Below, piece by piece: positions 9,362-19,286 of a stretch of DNA of 48,021 bases; positions within the stretch are counted from its first letter, which is position 1, and every line of letters starts with the position of its first letter. The notes under the pieces were generated by a model. It saw nothing but the letters and a program-made list of their open reading frames with translations. It was not told the DNA's origin and did not search any database. Made by a program: the position numbers and the translations under genes. Origin of the DNA: Zelonia costaricensis (taxonomy: Eukaryota > Euglenozoa > Kinetoplastea > Trypanosomatida > Trypanosomatidae); contig JASAOO010003367.1 in NCBI GenBank assembly GCA_030849075.1, forward strand, positions 1-48,021. Direction: 5' to 3'.

Positions 9362-10564
9362 TCCCGACTGGCCCTGTTGTCCGTGTGTCTGTGTGTCTGT
9401 GAGTGTGAGCATCTCGTCGACTCCACCGGTCACGAGAACGTCTTAAAAAACAAAAGAGAGGGGCGGGGCAGCAGTGTCGGTGTCGTGTTGATGTCCTGAC
9501 GCCTCACACTCGTTGCCCTCCCCCCCCACTCGCTGTGATTTTGTTTGTGTTCACACCTTACGACCTCTTTGCGGGCGTTTTGCCTGCGCGTTCGTTCTTC
9601 ACGAGAGTCCACCTTAATGCACCACCGGAGGGACTTCCGTTTTCCGTCTTGTCCATCCTCACACGCGTCGTTAACGACCATCATCAGCAGGCCAAGCAAA
9701 GGCAATTCAAAGCGAGTCGCCGCGCACACACCGCCTGATCGGCTGGTGATGTAGCCTACTTCGATTGTTCTCACCTGGCTAGGTTGGCGGAGTTACCCTC
9801 TTGAAAACTACTCCCCTTCAGGTGCTGATGCACATGCGCAACAGCAGACTTTTTGTATTCCCGCGTCATGCAGGGGTGCAGAGTGGACTGACCTCCCCCC
9901 ATGCACCCCCTTCCTCCTCGTGTTTGCTCTACCGACACACGCTCTGTCCTCCACACCTTTGTTCCCCTCCATTTCCCCTCCCCTCTTCACACGGGTGTGC
10001 CTACACGGTTCCGCGCACCAACACATACATCAGCAGAGTTGCGCTGAGCTGTGGCGCCCACCCACACCCCCCTCCTGCCCCGTCTTGCGACTCTTTCCTT
10101 GTCTTGGCCCAAATAAGGAGCACCCCTAGTGTCTAGCCTCCAGCGCCTTCCTTCTCGCAAAAAAAAAAGGCGTCATAGTAGCGGCGGGCCAGCGGACCGT
10201 CCACACGACACTGCCATCTTCCCCCCCCCATCTCTTCTTATTGTTGCACTCACCGCGCCCCCCCCTCCCCCCCACACACGTGTCTCGTCTTGCCAGCTCC
10301 GGTGCAGCCACTTTGCCAACTGCTACGAGCCACGCCAAGGTGCAGTTGATTCGGAGAAGGAAAAAAAAGGCGGTGACCTGTTCCCTGTCCTCCTCCCCGC
10401 ACGCGACGCGTCTTGTGCAGCTGCGTCAAGCGGCTCTCTATTCGTTTCGTTTGCTTTCCTCCTCCCCTCTTCTCTTCATCCCTTCGCGGTCGTGAGGCTC
10501 TCCTCGCGGCAAGTGCGGCATACGTGCACGACAGACATTTGCAAGGAAACGTGCGTGCGAGAAG
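9362..10564 (+). other. Intergenic spacer
   Basis: This 1.2 kb stretch has no supportable gene. It contains C-rich runs near 10222-10272, short A-runs near 10159-10168 and 10361-10368, and a long C/T tract just before the next gene. Confidence 0.6.
10443..10496 (+). promoter_or_regulatory. Candidate poly-pyrimidine tract and trans-splice acceptor
   Basis: A C/T-rich tract at 10443-10488 is followed by the first AG at 10495-10496. The remaining 68 bases to the start at 10565 contain no ATG, so this small gene has a normal-looking short 5' UTR. Confidence 0.45.
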
Positions 10565-10978
10565 ATGATGCCGAGTAACGAACCATCGCCGGCGGTGCAC
10601 GTACCACCAGCGTTCGCAGCTGCGTACCAGCGCACGCGCCTCCAGGCCAACGCCGTGCTTCTCCGCTATGGTCACATCATCCCCGTCGTCGCCGTCCTGG
10701 TGTGCCTGATCGTCTCGGGTGCCATCTCCATCCAGCGCGAGGTGTCGTACGCCAACGCCGCGGCAAAGAACTCGACGACCACGACGCCTGCACCGGCGAC
10801 CACCACCACCGTGACTCCAGCGCTCAGCACGACGTCCACGACTACGACGACCGCAGCCGTTAGCTCCGCCGCCCCGGCGTTAACAACGAGCAACACGGCG
10901 GCACCGGCGGCAGCGGAGAGTGGAGAGCACGATGATGGCGATGATGTCGATGATGCGATTGAAGGTGAGGGCAACTAG
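10565..10978 (+). CDS. Small single-pass membrane protein with Thr-rich mucin-like segment
   Basis: The protein is 137 residues. Residues 1-37 are hydrophilic with four arginines (22-34 region). Residues about 38-55 are a clear membrane span (IIPVVAVLVCLIVSGAI). Residues 70-115 are Thr/Ala/Ser/Pro-rich and resemble an O-glycosylated stalk, with one N-glycosylation sequon at Asn69. Residues about 120-137 are very acidic. The positive side lies before the span and the Thr-rich part after it, so a type II orientation with a lumenal or extracellular C-terminus is inferred. No family is recognised. The frame follows a good splice acceptor and its third positions are G/C-rich, including in the non-repetitive N-terminal half, which argues that it is a real gene despite its size. 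Confidence 0.75.
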   Translation: MMPSNEPSPAVHVPPAFAAAYQRTRLQANAVLLRYGHIIPVVAVLVCLIVSGAISIQREVSYANAAAKNSTTTTPAPATTTTVTPALSTTSTTTTTAAVSSAAPALTTSNTAAPAAAESGEHDDGDDVDDAIEGEGN

Positions 10979-12552
10979 GCGCCGTGCCTGCGGCGCGTTT
11001 CTTACTGCACCAAGTGGCGCATCACTCCGCGCCCATCTTCTGTTTCTTATTCCGAGCAATCGTGTGCCACCTCGTCCACGCGCCGCGGCCTTCCCCCTTG
11101 TTTCACGTCCATGTGCAGCGCCGCCCGTGTGCCTGCCTCAAATGTGCTGTGTGGCGGTGAAGCGGCGTGCGGTCGGCGGGCCCGACCTGCTGCTGCTCCC
11201 CCGTTTGGTGTTCTTCTCCCCTCTCTTCGTTGTGTGGCGTCTTCCGGTCGCATTTCGCGTCTCTCCCGTTGTGTGTGTGTGTGTGTGTTTCGCGGTGGAT
11301 TCTCTTGTGTCCAGCGGCCTGTTCTTGGCGCGCTCATTCACTGGTGCCTTCCTCTTCTTCCACAGCCCTCCCTTGCCGCTGTTGCCGCGGGGGCTGGTCC
11401 ATGTGGTGGCGTCTCCGCCTCGTATCGTCTCTGCCTGCCTGGGTGCCTGTGTGCCGCGTTGTGTGCGTAGCCGTTTTCTCCAGTATCCCTTCCTCACCTC
11501 CTTGCCTGCCTACGCAAAAAAAAAAAAAAACCGCAATCTCCGTGTCGCGCCACAAACACGAGCCTGACAACGAGGAGGACTGGGTCATACGCGCCAGGGT
11601 TAAGGGGTGGCACGCATGAACTCCCCTCTGGAGTAACCTTCTCCCTGCTTGCTCTTGGTACAGCGGGGGAGCGTCAGCGTCGAGAATCGTCACACTGCCC
11701 ACGGCAGTTTGTGGACGCCAGGGCCAAGGAAAAGCTGAAGAGTCGGCTGTCAACATATGAACGTGTCCCCTCTGACCCACGCTCGCTTTCGCCTTCCTTT
11801 TCTACTCGGCGCTCCCCATCTTGGTCCACATACCCGTACCACACATCCGGTGTGGCGCTGCCTGGACGGAGAACTCCAACAAACAACACGGCGGCCTGTC
11901 ATTCACGGGGTTTGTGGATCGAGTTTAGCAACCGCCATACACACGCGTTCACAGTCACTGGCTCACCTGCACACGTTCTGTTGCCCTTAACATCGTTGAA
12001 AGGAGAAACCTCTCTGTGCACCTCGCAATCCCCACGGCAGGCGCATCCCCCCCCCCCACGCCGCCCAACCCACCGCCCCCCTCCCCTCTCTGTAGATCTC
12101 GGCTGGATTACCGCCCCCAGCTCTCAAAAAAGAAGAAGCGCTTTAGAGTCCGCTTCGTATCCGCGGCTTGTAACTGCCCAGCTCCTTTTTGTAAGCTATT
12201 ATTGGTGCGCCGCTCAACGTCGATCAGACACTCGACCTTTTTTCCCCTTTTTTCTTGCCCCCACCCAATCTCAGACCGACGGCGGCTTTTGACGCTGGCG
12301 GGACACGGCTCTCCATCGCGGTCCCTTCTGTCCCTACGCGGCGGTGTTTGCGGCCCAAGGAGTGACGGAGAGAAAACAAGTGCAGAGACGTGTTGTGTGT
12401 CGAGGCTGGGCAGACTTCACCTTTCTTTCTTCTCCGCCCCCGTGTTAAACACGTCGCTGGCACGCATCCACGGCGTCGACGAGGCACGCACCCCGTCCCC
12501 GTCCCCGTCCCCGTCGTCGTCGTCCGCCACCCCCGCCTCCAGCAGCGACGCG
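10979..12552 (+). other. Intergenic spacer
   Basis: This 1.57 kb stretch has no supportable gene. It contains a GT run (about 11271-11288), a 15-base A-run at about 11516-11531, and a CCCCGT-type short tandem repeat at about 12490-12520 immediately upstream of IPCS. The open frame that continues upstream of IPCS to 12016 starts at a non-ATG codon and runs through acceptor-type sequence. Confidence 0.55.
12417..12483 (+). promoter_or_regulatory. Candidate trans-splice acceptor of IPCS
   Basis: A C/T tract (12417-12437) is followed by AG at 12482-12483. A second cluster of AGs at about 12541-12545 follows the C-rich tandem repeat. Either leaves the ATG at 12553 as the first ATG in the message. 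Confidence 0.35.
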
Positions 12553-13647
12553 ATGCTGCCCAGTGCCGCGCCGCCACAGATGGACGCTCCGGCTGCCTTG
12601 GGTGCCGGGGCCATGGCGAGCCCCGGGTCGATGAGCGCCCCGGATAGCGAGGGGAAGGGCGAGGTGGTGCCGCTGCCGTGGTACAAGCAGCCGCTGCCCC
12701 TCACGACGCAGGTAATCCGCTTCGTGCCGCTGCTGCTCTCCACAGTCCTCATCCTCGGCGTGGCCATCGTCATCACAAACGAGCGGATGCCAAACCCGGA
12801 GGTGGTGCGCCCGCTGCCGGACGTGCTGCTCGAGTGGATTCCGAAGGTCACGGTGGTGGAGAGCGGCACGGACATTATCATCTTCCTGCTTAATGCCACG
12901 GCGGTGGTCGTCGGCTTCAAGGTGTTCCTCCTGGAGCGGCACGCTCACGGCTTGGCAGGCTTCACCTTCCTGGAGCGCATCCCCAAGGTCGGCGCCGCGC
13001 TGAACCGCTTTGTCTTCGGCGTCTGGGACTCCGGCCGACGGCCCTACGCACTCAGAGGCGTTTTCAAGATTATGGCAATCCGCTTCCTCACCTCGTACGC
13101 GGTGGTGATGGTGTTCCGCGCGTTTGTCATTGTCGCCACGTCGTACCCGGCAACAGACAACCACTGCCAACAGCCGCAGAAGATTGAGCACCCGGTGCTG
13201 AATGTCATCCTCACCCTCGTCACCCTCGGCAGCGGGGCGATCCACTGTGGTGACCTCATGTTCAGCGGCCACACCATGATCCTGTGCGTCGCCTTCATGC
13301 TCGCCTGGGACTACAGCCCGTTTCTGCACCCATGGGCGGTGCGCGTGTGGGTGAGTGTGCTGCTACCGACGAGCTACTACTGCATCCTCGCCTCGCGCTC
13401 CCACTACACAGACGACATCCTTGTCGCCATGTACGTGATGATCGCTACGTACAAGCTCATCGACCACGCCGAGACGGGGGCGCCGTGGCAGATGCAGCTC
13501 CTCATTCGCTGGGTGCCGTGGCCTGGCGCGAACACGTGGCGCGACGAGTGGCCGGCCGACGAGGTTGTCATTCTCGTCGAGAGCCCTGCCGAGTCGGGCG
13601 CAGCCGCAGCGGCCCCCGCTGTCGCACCGATGGTGGAGCGCTCGTGA
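12553..13647 (+). CDS. IPCS: Inositol phosphorylceramide synthase (sphingolipid synthase)
   Basis: This is the Golgi membrane enzyme that transfers phosphoinositol from phosphatidylinositol to ceramide, making inositol phosphorylceramide, the main Leishmania sphingolipid, and diacylglycerol. The protein is 364 residues with several hydrophobic segments, as in the sphingomyelin synthase/PAP2-related family. The catalytic motifs are intact: motif D3, CGDLMFSGHT, has His240, and motif D4, SHYTDDI, has His284 and Asp288. These form the expected His-His-Asp triad, 20 residues downstream of the positions I recall for L. major (220, 264, 268). That offset reflects a longer Ala/Pro/Met-rich N-terminus. 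Later in-frame ATGs at 12580, 12613 and 12631 could be the true start, and 12631 would give 338 residues. The gene is single-copy here. The identification is very secure. Confidence 0.96.
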   Translation: MLPSAAPPQMDAPAALGAGAMASPGSMSAPDSEGKGEVVPLPWYKQPLPLTTQVIRFVPLLLSTVLILGVAIVITNERMPNPEVVRPLPDVLLEWIPKVTVVESGTDIIIFLLNATAVVVGFKVFLLERHAHGLAGFTFLERIPKVGAALNRFVFGVWDSGRRPYALRGVFKIMAIRFLTSYAVVMVFRAFVIVATSYPATDNHCQQPQKIEHPVLNVILTLVTLGSGAIHCGDLMFSGHTMILCVAFMLAWDYSPFLHPWAVRVWVSVLLPTSYYCILASRSHYTDDILVAMYVMIATYKLIDHAETGAPWQMQLLIRWVPWPGANTWRDEWPADEVVILVESPAESGAAAAAPAVAPMVERS

Positions 13648-14783
13648 CAAGCAGCCGCGGCGCCGCTTCCCTGGCGGCGCGCAAACGCTTTCTCTTTGTT
13701 GCTGCGTGTTGAGCGAGAGTTCGTCTCTCTCTCTCTCTGTGTGTGTGTGGGTCTGTTATCTCACCGCCCCACTCCTCCTCTCCTCAACGCGCGTCATGTG
13801 CGCTGGAGAGAAAGTGAGGGCCATGTACCTCGTCCACGCGGTCGTGGGCACTCGTGCCTGAGAAAGGTGCGCCCTGAAATGCGTGCGTTGCGGATAGCGT
13901 TGGATGCGGCGTGTGAGTTGCAGATTCCGTAGTTTCGGTTTGCCGGGTGCTCTCGATGAGTCCATCCTCCCCACTCTCTTCACCTCTCTCCCTCCCACCA
14001 CTCCCTTCCTCTTCCCCCTTGGTCTTGTCTCATCTCCTCTTTGTCTCCCTCCTTTCCTCCCTTCGTTGTGGACGCGCGTGCACATTGCCGATCCTGCATT
14101 CCGTTCTTCACTTTCCTCTAACGGCGGCTCCTGCTGCCCCCCTTTCTCTGGAGGATTTGAGCCCGCGTCACGGTGCTCCGCTCATCGCCGGCAGCGTACC
14201 GGTTCGCTTCAAGAAATGAGAGAAGAGGAAGCGCAGAGGAGCACGCGCGCACGCGGACGAATGCGTGACTCGCACAGCAGAAACGAAAAAAAAGAAGAAT
14301 CAAGCACGCAAACGCCGAGCGCAACCACACCGCGAGGACGGCAGGGCAGTGAACAGGAAAAGAAAAGCGGGGAGAACACACACTTTTATCAGCGCAGCAC
14401 ACAATGCAGCATTTGCGTGTGGTCATGTCTCCTTTTGTTCGCACGTTGCGCACGGAGTTGTGGCGCGAGCGGCGTGCGTCTCAGCGGTACACCGCGCGCC
14501 TGTGCGCGTCGCGCGCCACACGTCGACCTGTGCATCTCACACCTGGTGAGCCCTTCTCATCAACTCACAATCGGGCGTCGCGCCAGCGGATGGTGCAAAC
14601 ACGTTTTTCCTTGTCTGGTCGCCGCCACGGAGGCGCACGGCCACCTCCTTCCCTGCGCCATCTGACAAGGTGGACAGCTGAGCAGCGGGCAACGGGAGCT
14701 CTGACATTTTCACAACTTCTCCCTTCTCTCTTCCCTTCCTTTTTTTTTTGGGGGGGCTTTTTCCCGCCTCGTCGTACCATTCA

Positions 14784-14809
14784 ACACACACACACACACA
14801 CACACACAC
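14784..14809 (+). repeat. AC dinucleotide microsatellite
   Basis: An uninterrupted AC run of 26 bases lies in the spacer about 365 bases upstream of the PSP1-domain gene. Confidence 0.9.
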
Positions 14810-14897
14810 TGAACGATGCACATGTCTTCGCGCTAGTTCGAATGATTGCTCTCTCGATTTTCCACTCAACCCACACACCCTCTCAACATCGCACTCT

Positions 14898-15028
14898 TCC
14901 TCCGCCTCCTCCTCCTCTGCTTCTCTGTCTCGCTGTCTCTCACTGCCACGTTTTTCACCACATCCGCCCCCATTCTGTTACCCCTCTAAGAAGCTCATCA
15001 TACCTGCACGTACACGTGTACTGCCAAG
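14898..15028 (+). promoter_or_regulatory. Candidate trans-splice acceptor region of the PSP1-domain gene
   Basis: A C/T-rich tract at about 14898-14940 and a second at 14970-14988 precede AGs near 14990 and at 15027-15028. No ATG and no AG occur between 15028 and the start at 15174, so the 5' UTR would be about 145-180 bases. Confidence 0.35.
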
Positions 15029-15173
15029 ACTTCACTCCCGCCACGCACTCACTCGGACTCCACCCACCCCCCACCCCCACGTCTCACGCACATCTCGCGC
15101 TCCCCCTGCCCCCTCCCTCTCGACGCTCCTTCCAACACTCGCTGCTGCCCTTTGCTCTTTGTTGCGCCTCACC

Positions 15174-16064
15174 ATGTCGACCAGCCCGATGTCCGCTGTC
15201 TCCTCCTACAGCTCCAGCTCGTCCTCGAGGCAGCGCGCGCCCGTGTACCGCCACCAGCCCTACGCACCCAGCCTCATCGTGCCCGCGTCCCCGTCGAAGG
15301 CGGCCTTTTTGTGCTGCCACCAGCGCAGCCGCAAGTCGTGCACCGGCTCCTTCGCCACCTCCTCGCCCGCCCGCTCCGTCGCAGAGGCCGCGCTGTCCAC
15401 CGCCTCGTCGACCTACCCGACCTTCCTCGTCACCGCAGCGCAGCCGGCTCCGCTCCTCTCCCGCACCCCGACCCCTGTCCCGGTCTCTACCCCGGCTCCG
15501 ACGCCGCTGGCGCACCCAGCTCACACCGCCGTGTGGGTCGCTTTCAAGTACGGCCGCAAGGCCTTCATGACCATCGAGCAAGTCTGCATCGGCGAGACGG
15601 TCATCGTGGAGGGCGACCGCGGCATCGACCTCGGCCTTGTCGACTGCGCCTGCACCGCCCCGCAGCCCTCGGCCGTGTCGTCCATCATCCGGCGGGCCAC
15701 GGCGGAGGACACGGCACAGCACCACAGCCGCATGGCGAAGGAGAGGGAGGCGCTGGAGACGATGCGCACGCTCGCGGCACAGGTGCGCTTCCTGGCCCAC
15801 GTGAAGGACGCCATGTTCCAGCTGGATGGCAAGAAGATCACGGTCATCATCTCCCGCACGACCCGCTCCTTCGTGGACTTCCGCCGCCTGCAGCGCGCGC
15901 TCTTCGACGTCTACCGCTGCCGTATCTGGTTTGCCTACCTCGACGAGATCATGGAGACGATGCGTACCGACGCCAGCCAGCCGCTGCGCCGCGGTCAGCA
16001 CCGCTGCTCGTCCTTCGCCGAGGCGTCTAACGAGAAGGTGCAGGCGGCGGACGCGGCCATGTGA
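15174..16064 (+). CDS. PSP1 C-terminal domain protein
   Basis: The protein is 296 residues. The first 115 residues are Ser/Pro/Ala/Thr-rich and probably disordered. From about residue 119 to 275 the sequence fits the PSP1 C-terminal domain: a VAFKYGRKAF opening, a GETVIVEGDRGIDLGLV strand pair, a helical middle with the QVRFL region, then the typical VDFRRLQRALFDVYRCRIW block. The domain is named after yeast PSP1 and is shared with bacterial YaaT/RicT proteins. Trypanosomatids have several such proteins, some linked to mRNA regulation, but the role of this one is unknown. The long in-frame upstream extension to 14748 is spacer sequence containing the AC repeat. The family assignment rests on motif order recognised by eye. 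Confidence 0.8.
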   Translation: MSTSPMSAVSSYSSSSSSRQRAPVYRHQPYAPSLIVPASPSKAAFLCCHQRSRKSCTGSFATSSPARSVAEAALSTASSTYPTFLVTAAQPAPLLSRTPTPVPVSTPAPTPLAHPAHTAVWVAFKYGRKAFMTIEQVCIGETVIVEGDRGIDLGLVDCACTAPQPSAVSSIIRRATAEDTAQHHSRMAKEREALETMRTLAAQVRFLAHVKDAMFQLDGKKITVIISRTTRSFVDFRRLQRALFDVYRCRIWFAYLDEIMETMRTDASQPLRRGQHRCSSFAEASNEKVQAADAAM

Positions 16065-17090
16065 GCCGGCAGGCGTGCAACTCTTCCGTGTCTCGCAGCG
16101 AAACGAACGAAAAGACAAGGAGTGTCCGGCGTTAACGAACGCGTTTGTTCGTCATGAGCTGTTCTCGAGGCACCCCCACCACAGCAAGGCGCCGCTGACC
16201 TTTCGTGGGCAGCCCTGGCGTCAACGCAGCATAGACGGTTGTGGGGCGCGGCTCTTGCGCGGTGTGGTGCGTCACGTCGTCGCCGATGTGTGGGTTTCGT
16301 GCGCAGCATGCAACGGTTTCTGGTCTGCTCACGTGCGCACTGCCCCAGATGTGCGTGCGGCGCTTCGCGTTTGTGTTTTCGCGGACGCAAACGCTGGCGG
16401 TGTCACGTGCCACAGGATGTAGCACACGCATAAGAAGACGCGCTTCCAGGTGAGGTGAGACAGGGAGAGGACGAGGACATGCACGCGCATGCACCCCACG
16501 GACGAGCCCGTGAGACGGTCCTCTGCAGCCTGCAGATCCGCACGTTTTCCTGCTACAGTGTTTTGCACAGGCGTAGCAGAAGCCAAGCCGGGGGGCTGGT
16601 CATGGAGGACTACGTCATCCATGATCGTGCATCTGCGCATACGTATTTGTATATATCTGTGTGGGTGCGCGTCCCCTGTATTGCTGCGCGTGGTCTCTCG
16701 AGGGCAAACCGCCTTGCGCTGCTGTCTTCCCCTCCCCTTGTCAATAACCCGTTCTCCGAGTCGTCGCGGGCTTCCTCCTCTGCGCCCAACCACCCAGGTA
16801 TTGCGGACTCAGCAGTGTGGCAGACGCTCCTCTTCGCACGTTTTCCCCCACGCAGACGGACCGAGTGAGGTCGCACGTGGATGCGCTCGCTTTTCTCGTT
16901 TTACCTCGCTTCCCGCTTCAGCTCGCCTCCATCAGCTTCGCCTCCGTCGGGTCTTGCTCTTCTATTTCTGTCTCTCTGTCTGATTGTCTGCACCTTCTCA
17001 CTTCCCCCCTTGCGTCCTTTTTTTCGTTTCTTTCCTTCTTCCCCCTTCTCCCCCCTCCCCCACACTCATCTCCGTTTCCTGCTGGTTTGT

Positions 17091-17382
17091 AATTGACAGC
17101 ACGCCCTCTTCTCTCTCTGCGCTTTCACGTTGACCGTTTCGCTTCTTTTTTTTTCTGGTTTCTCTCGCCGGCTCTTGCCTCGTTCCATTTCTTCGCACTC
17201 CCCTGCTCGTGTCATTCAGATTTCCCACCCCCTCCCCGCTTCCCTTTTCTCGGTTTCCTGCTTTCCTCTTGCTCCCTTTTTGTTTTCTCTTCTGTATTTC
17301 AATATGCGGTGTAGAGGTCCACCTACCCCCGCAATCCCCTCCCCACTACTTCTCTGTGCGGGTACGGTTGTACCTCGCTGTG
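17091..17382 (+). repeat. Tandem duplication, copy 1
   Basis: This block of 292 bases begins aattgacagcac and ends cctcgctgtg. It recurs at 17418-17710 with only a handful of substitutions and a difference in the T-run length. The body is C/T-rich and noncoding. It ends exactly at the ambiguous base N (17383), which suggests an assembly join. Confidence 0.95.
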
Positions 17383-17417
17383 NACGGACAGAAAGGGAGC
17401 TCAAAGGCACGATATTC
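17383..17417 (+). other. Ambiguous base and 34-base unique linker between duplicate copies
   Basis: Position 17383 is N, the only ambiguous base in the window. It is followed by 34 purine-rich bases that match nothing else I can see here, then copy 2 begins. This is the pattern of two contig ends joined without resolving their overlap, although a real tandem duplication is also possible. Confidence 0.85.
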
Positions 17418-17710
17418 AATTGACAGCACGTCCCCTTCTCTCTCTGCGCTTTCACGTTGGCCGTTTCGCTTCTTTTTTTTTTTTGGTTTCTCTCGCCGGC
17501 TCTTGCCTCGTTCCATTTCTTCGCACTCCCCTGCTCATGTGATTCAGATTTCCCACCCCCTCCCCGCTTCCCTTTTCTCGGTTTCCTGCTTTCCTCTTGC
17601 TCCCTTTTTGTTTTCTCTTCTGTATTTCAATATGCGGTGTAGAGGTCCACCTACCCCCGCAATCCCCTCCCCACTACTTCTCTGTGCGGGTACGGTTGTA
17701 CCTCGCTGTG
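17418..17710 (+). repeat. Tandem duplication, copy 2
   Basis: This second copy of the 17091-17382 block is 293 bases, in the same orientation and offset by 327 bases. Visible differences include gttggcc for gttgacc, a longer T-run, and ctcatgtgattc for ctcgtgtcattc. After the copy ends the sequence continues as ordinary spacer. Confidence 0.95.
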
Positions 17711-19262
17711 TGTCTTGTGTGCGTGCTCCTCTTCGCCTCCTCTATCATGTTTTGTTTTGGTCTTCTTTTTTTCTTCTTTCGTTTGCCTCTCTTACCCTTC
17801 CTCTCTCCATCCCTATCCTCTTCCCCAGGCATCCCATCTTCTTGCAGTCGGCGTATTTGTTTCTGCTTTCTTCCCTTGACTTCTGCCACCGCCCCCCCTC
17901 TCATGATTTTCAACCGTTCTTGACTCTGCGTGGTCATGGGCGTGGGTGTAAGTGCGAATGCGCGTGTTGGGTGGCGTTGCGCGTCGGGACGCCACTTCTT
18001 CTTCCCCCCCCTACCTTGGTGTCGTTCTCCACGCTCCTTTTCCACGTTGCCGTTTCGCCTCGGTAACAGCTGTTCCCCGGTCTCCCCCCAAGCTGTTCGC
18101 CTCCCCCTCGCCCTTTTCACGTTTCGCGGGTTGCTTCCCCATGTAGCTGTTTCGCTTGCCCTGCGCGCCGAACTCACACGTCCGTGGCCGGTGGGTTCAC
18201 CAGGTTCTTGCCTCTCCCGTCTCACGGGGACTTCTATACCGCAGCCGGCATAGTGTTTCCTCACTTTCTCCGTGTCCCTCACTCGCAGCTCAACTGCGTG
18301 GTTGCACCACGTGTGGCGAAGCTTCACAAACGGCCGAACGCGACGCCGCCAAGCACTTCAACATGAACGGAGAAACTTGTGTTTGTGTATGTGTGTCAGT
18401 GTGCGCACGGCGGCTGCCCCGCCGCTGTCTCTCTCCCTCTCGCTCTACTTTCTTCTCACCCGTGCCTCGGGCAGCCTGTCACGTGCGTGTGTCGACACGT
18501 TCTTTCTGTGCCCATATTGTCGTCGGTGTCTCTCAGTCCTCCATCGGGTGTTGCGTATTTCCTTACTTTCTTTCAGAGACAAGACCGCAGCACCTCCGCT
18601 TTCCTCAGCGTTTCGTTTTTGTTTTCCGTTTAAGGTGCAAGTACAGCGCCATCCTCGTCCGTTCTCTGTCGTCGCCACGCTTCTGTCACTCCCACGTCAC
18701 ATGCTCTCCTGCTCGTGCGCGATTGGCTTGCCTCATCGGGGAGGCAGCCTCACAGTCGTTTTCCCCGTCTTTTAAGGAGGACGTCTTCGTCGCCATCCTC
18801 TGTTCCCCCTCCACCATCTGTGACTCAGGCTGGACTGCGTCTTTATCTTTTGGCTGCCACCACCACTCACCCGGTGTGGCGCCCTCTATGCTCTCTCTCT
18901 TTTCCACGACGCAGCTTCCTTTCCTCACCCTTGCCACCTTTCTTGTGTCTCCTCCACTCTCCATCGTCGCCAAGACGGTATGATTTACCTCGCTTCCTTC
19001 TTTCTCTCTGTCTGCCGTCTCTGTCTGAACCCTTCTAGTTGCTACTCCGTTTTCGTTGTAGGCTTGTTTCACCCCCCTCCCTCACCCCCCAACCACTTAC
19101 CCACGCTGTATGGCATGTAGCCATCCCTTCCTTTGTGTGTGTTGAGTGTTTTCTTCCTTTCTCTCTTCCCTGGGCAGCCCTCCAGCTCTTCTTCCTCCCT
19201 CTTCGCCTTCTCCACCTCCGTTGGTTTGGTTTCGCCGCTCTCCACACCTCTTTGCGTGTGTA

Positions 19263-19286
19263 TGTGTGTGTGTGTGTGTGTGTGTG
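19263..19286 (+). repeat. GT dinucleotide microsatellite
   Basis: An uninterrupted 24-base GT run is followed by an A-rich patch (caaaccaacaaaaaaag) within the long spacer. Confidence 0.9.

Larger units (their letters stand above)
13648..15173 (+). other. Intergenic spacer
   Basis: This 1.5 kb stretch has no supportable gene. It contains an A/G-rich patch around 14210-14370, a T-run followed by a G-run at about 14740-14756, and an AC microsatellite at 14784-14809. C/T-rich sequence covers 14880-15170. Confidence 0.6.

Noticed and set aside
12016..12552. In-frame extension upstream of IPCS
   Set aside because: It begins at a non-ATG codon and crosses the pyrimidine tract and splice-acceptor candidates. 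The protein is complete without it.
17209..18066. 285-codon frame over the duplicated block
   Set aside because: It contains the N, repeats itself because the DNA is duplicated, starts within C/T-rich sequence and has spacer composition.
18363..18983. ATG-initiated frame of about 206 codons rich in Cys, Ser, Val and Phe
   Set aside because: It includes translated GT-rich sequence (VCVCVCVSV) and lacks the G/C-ending codon bias of real genes.
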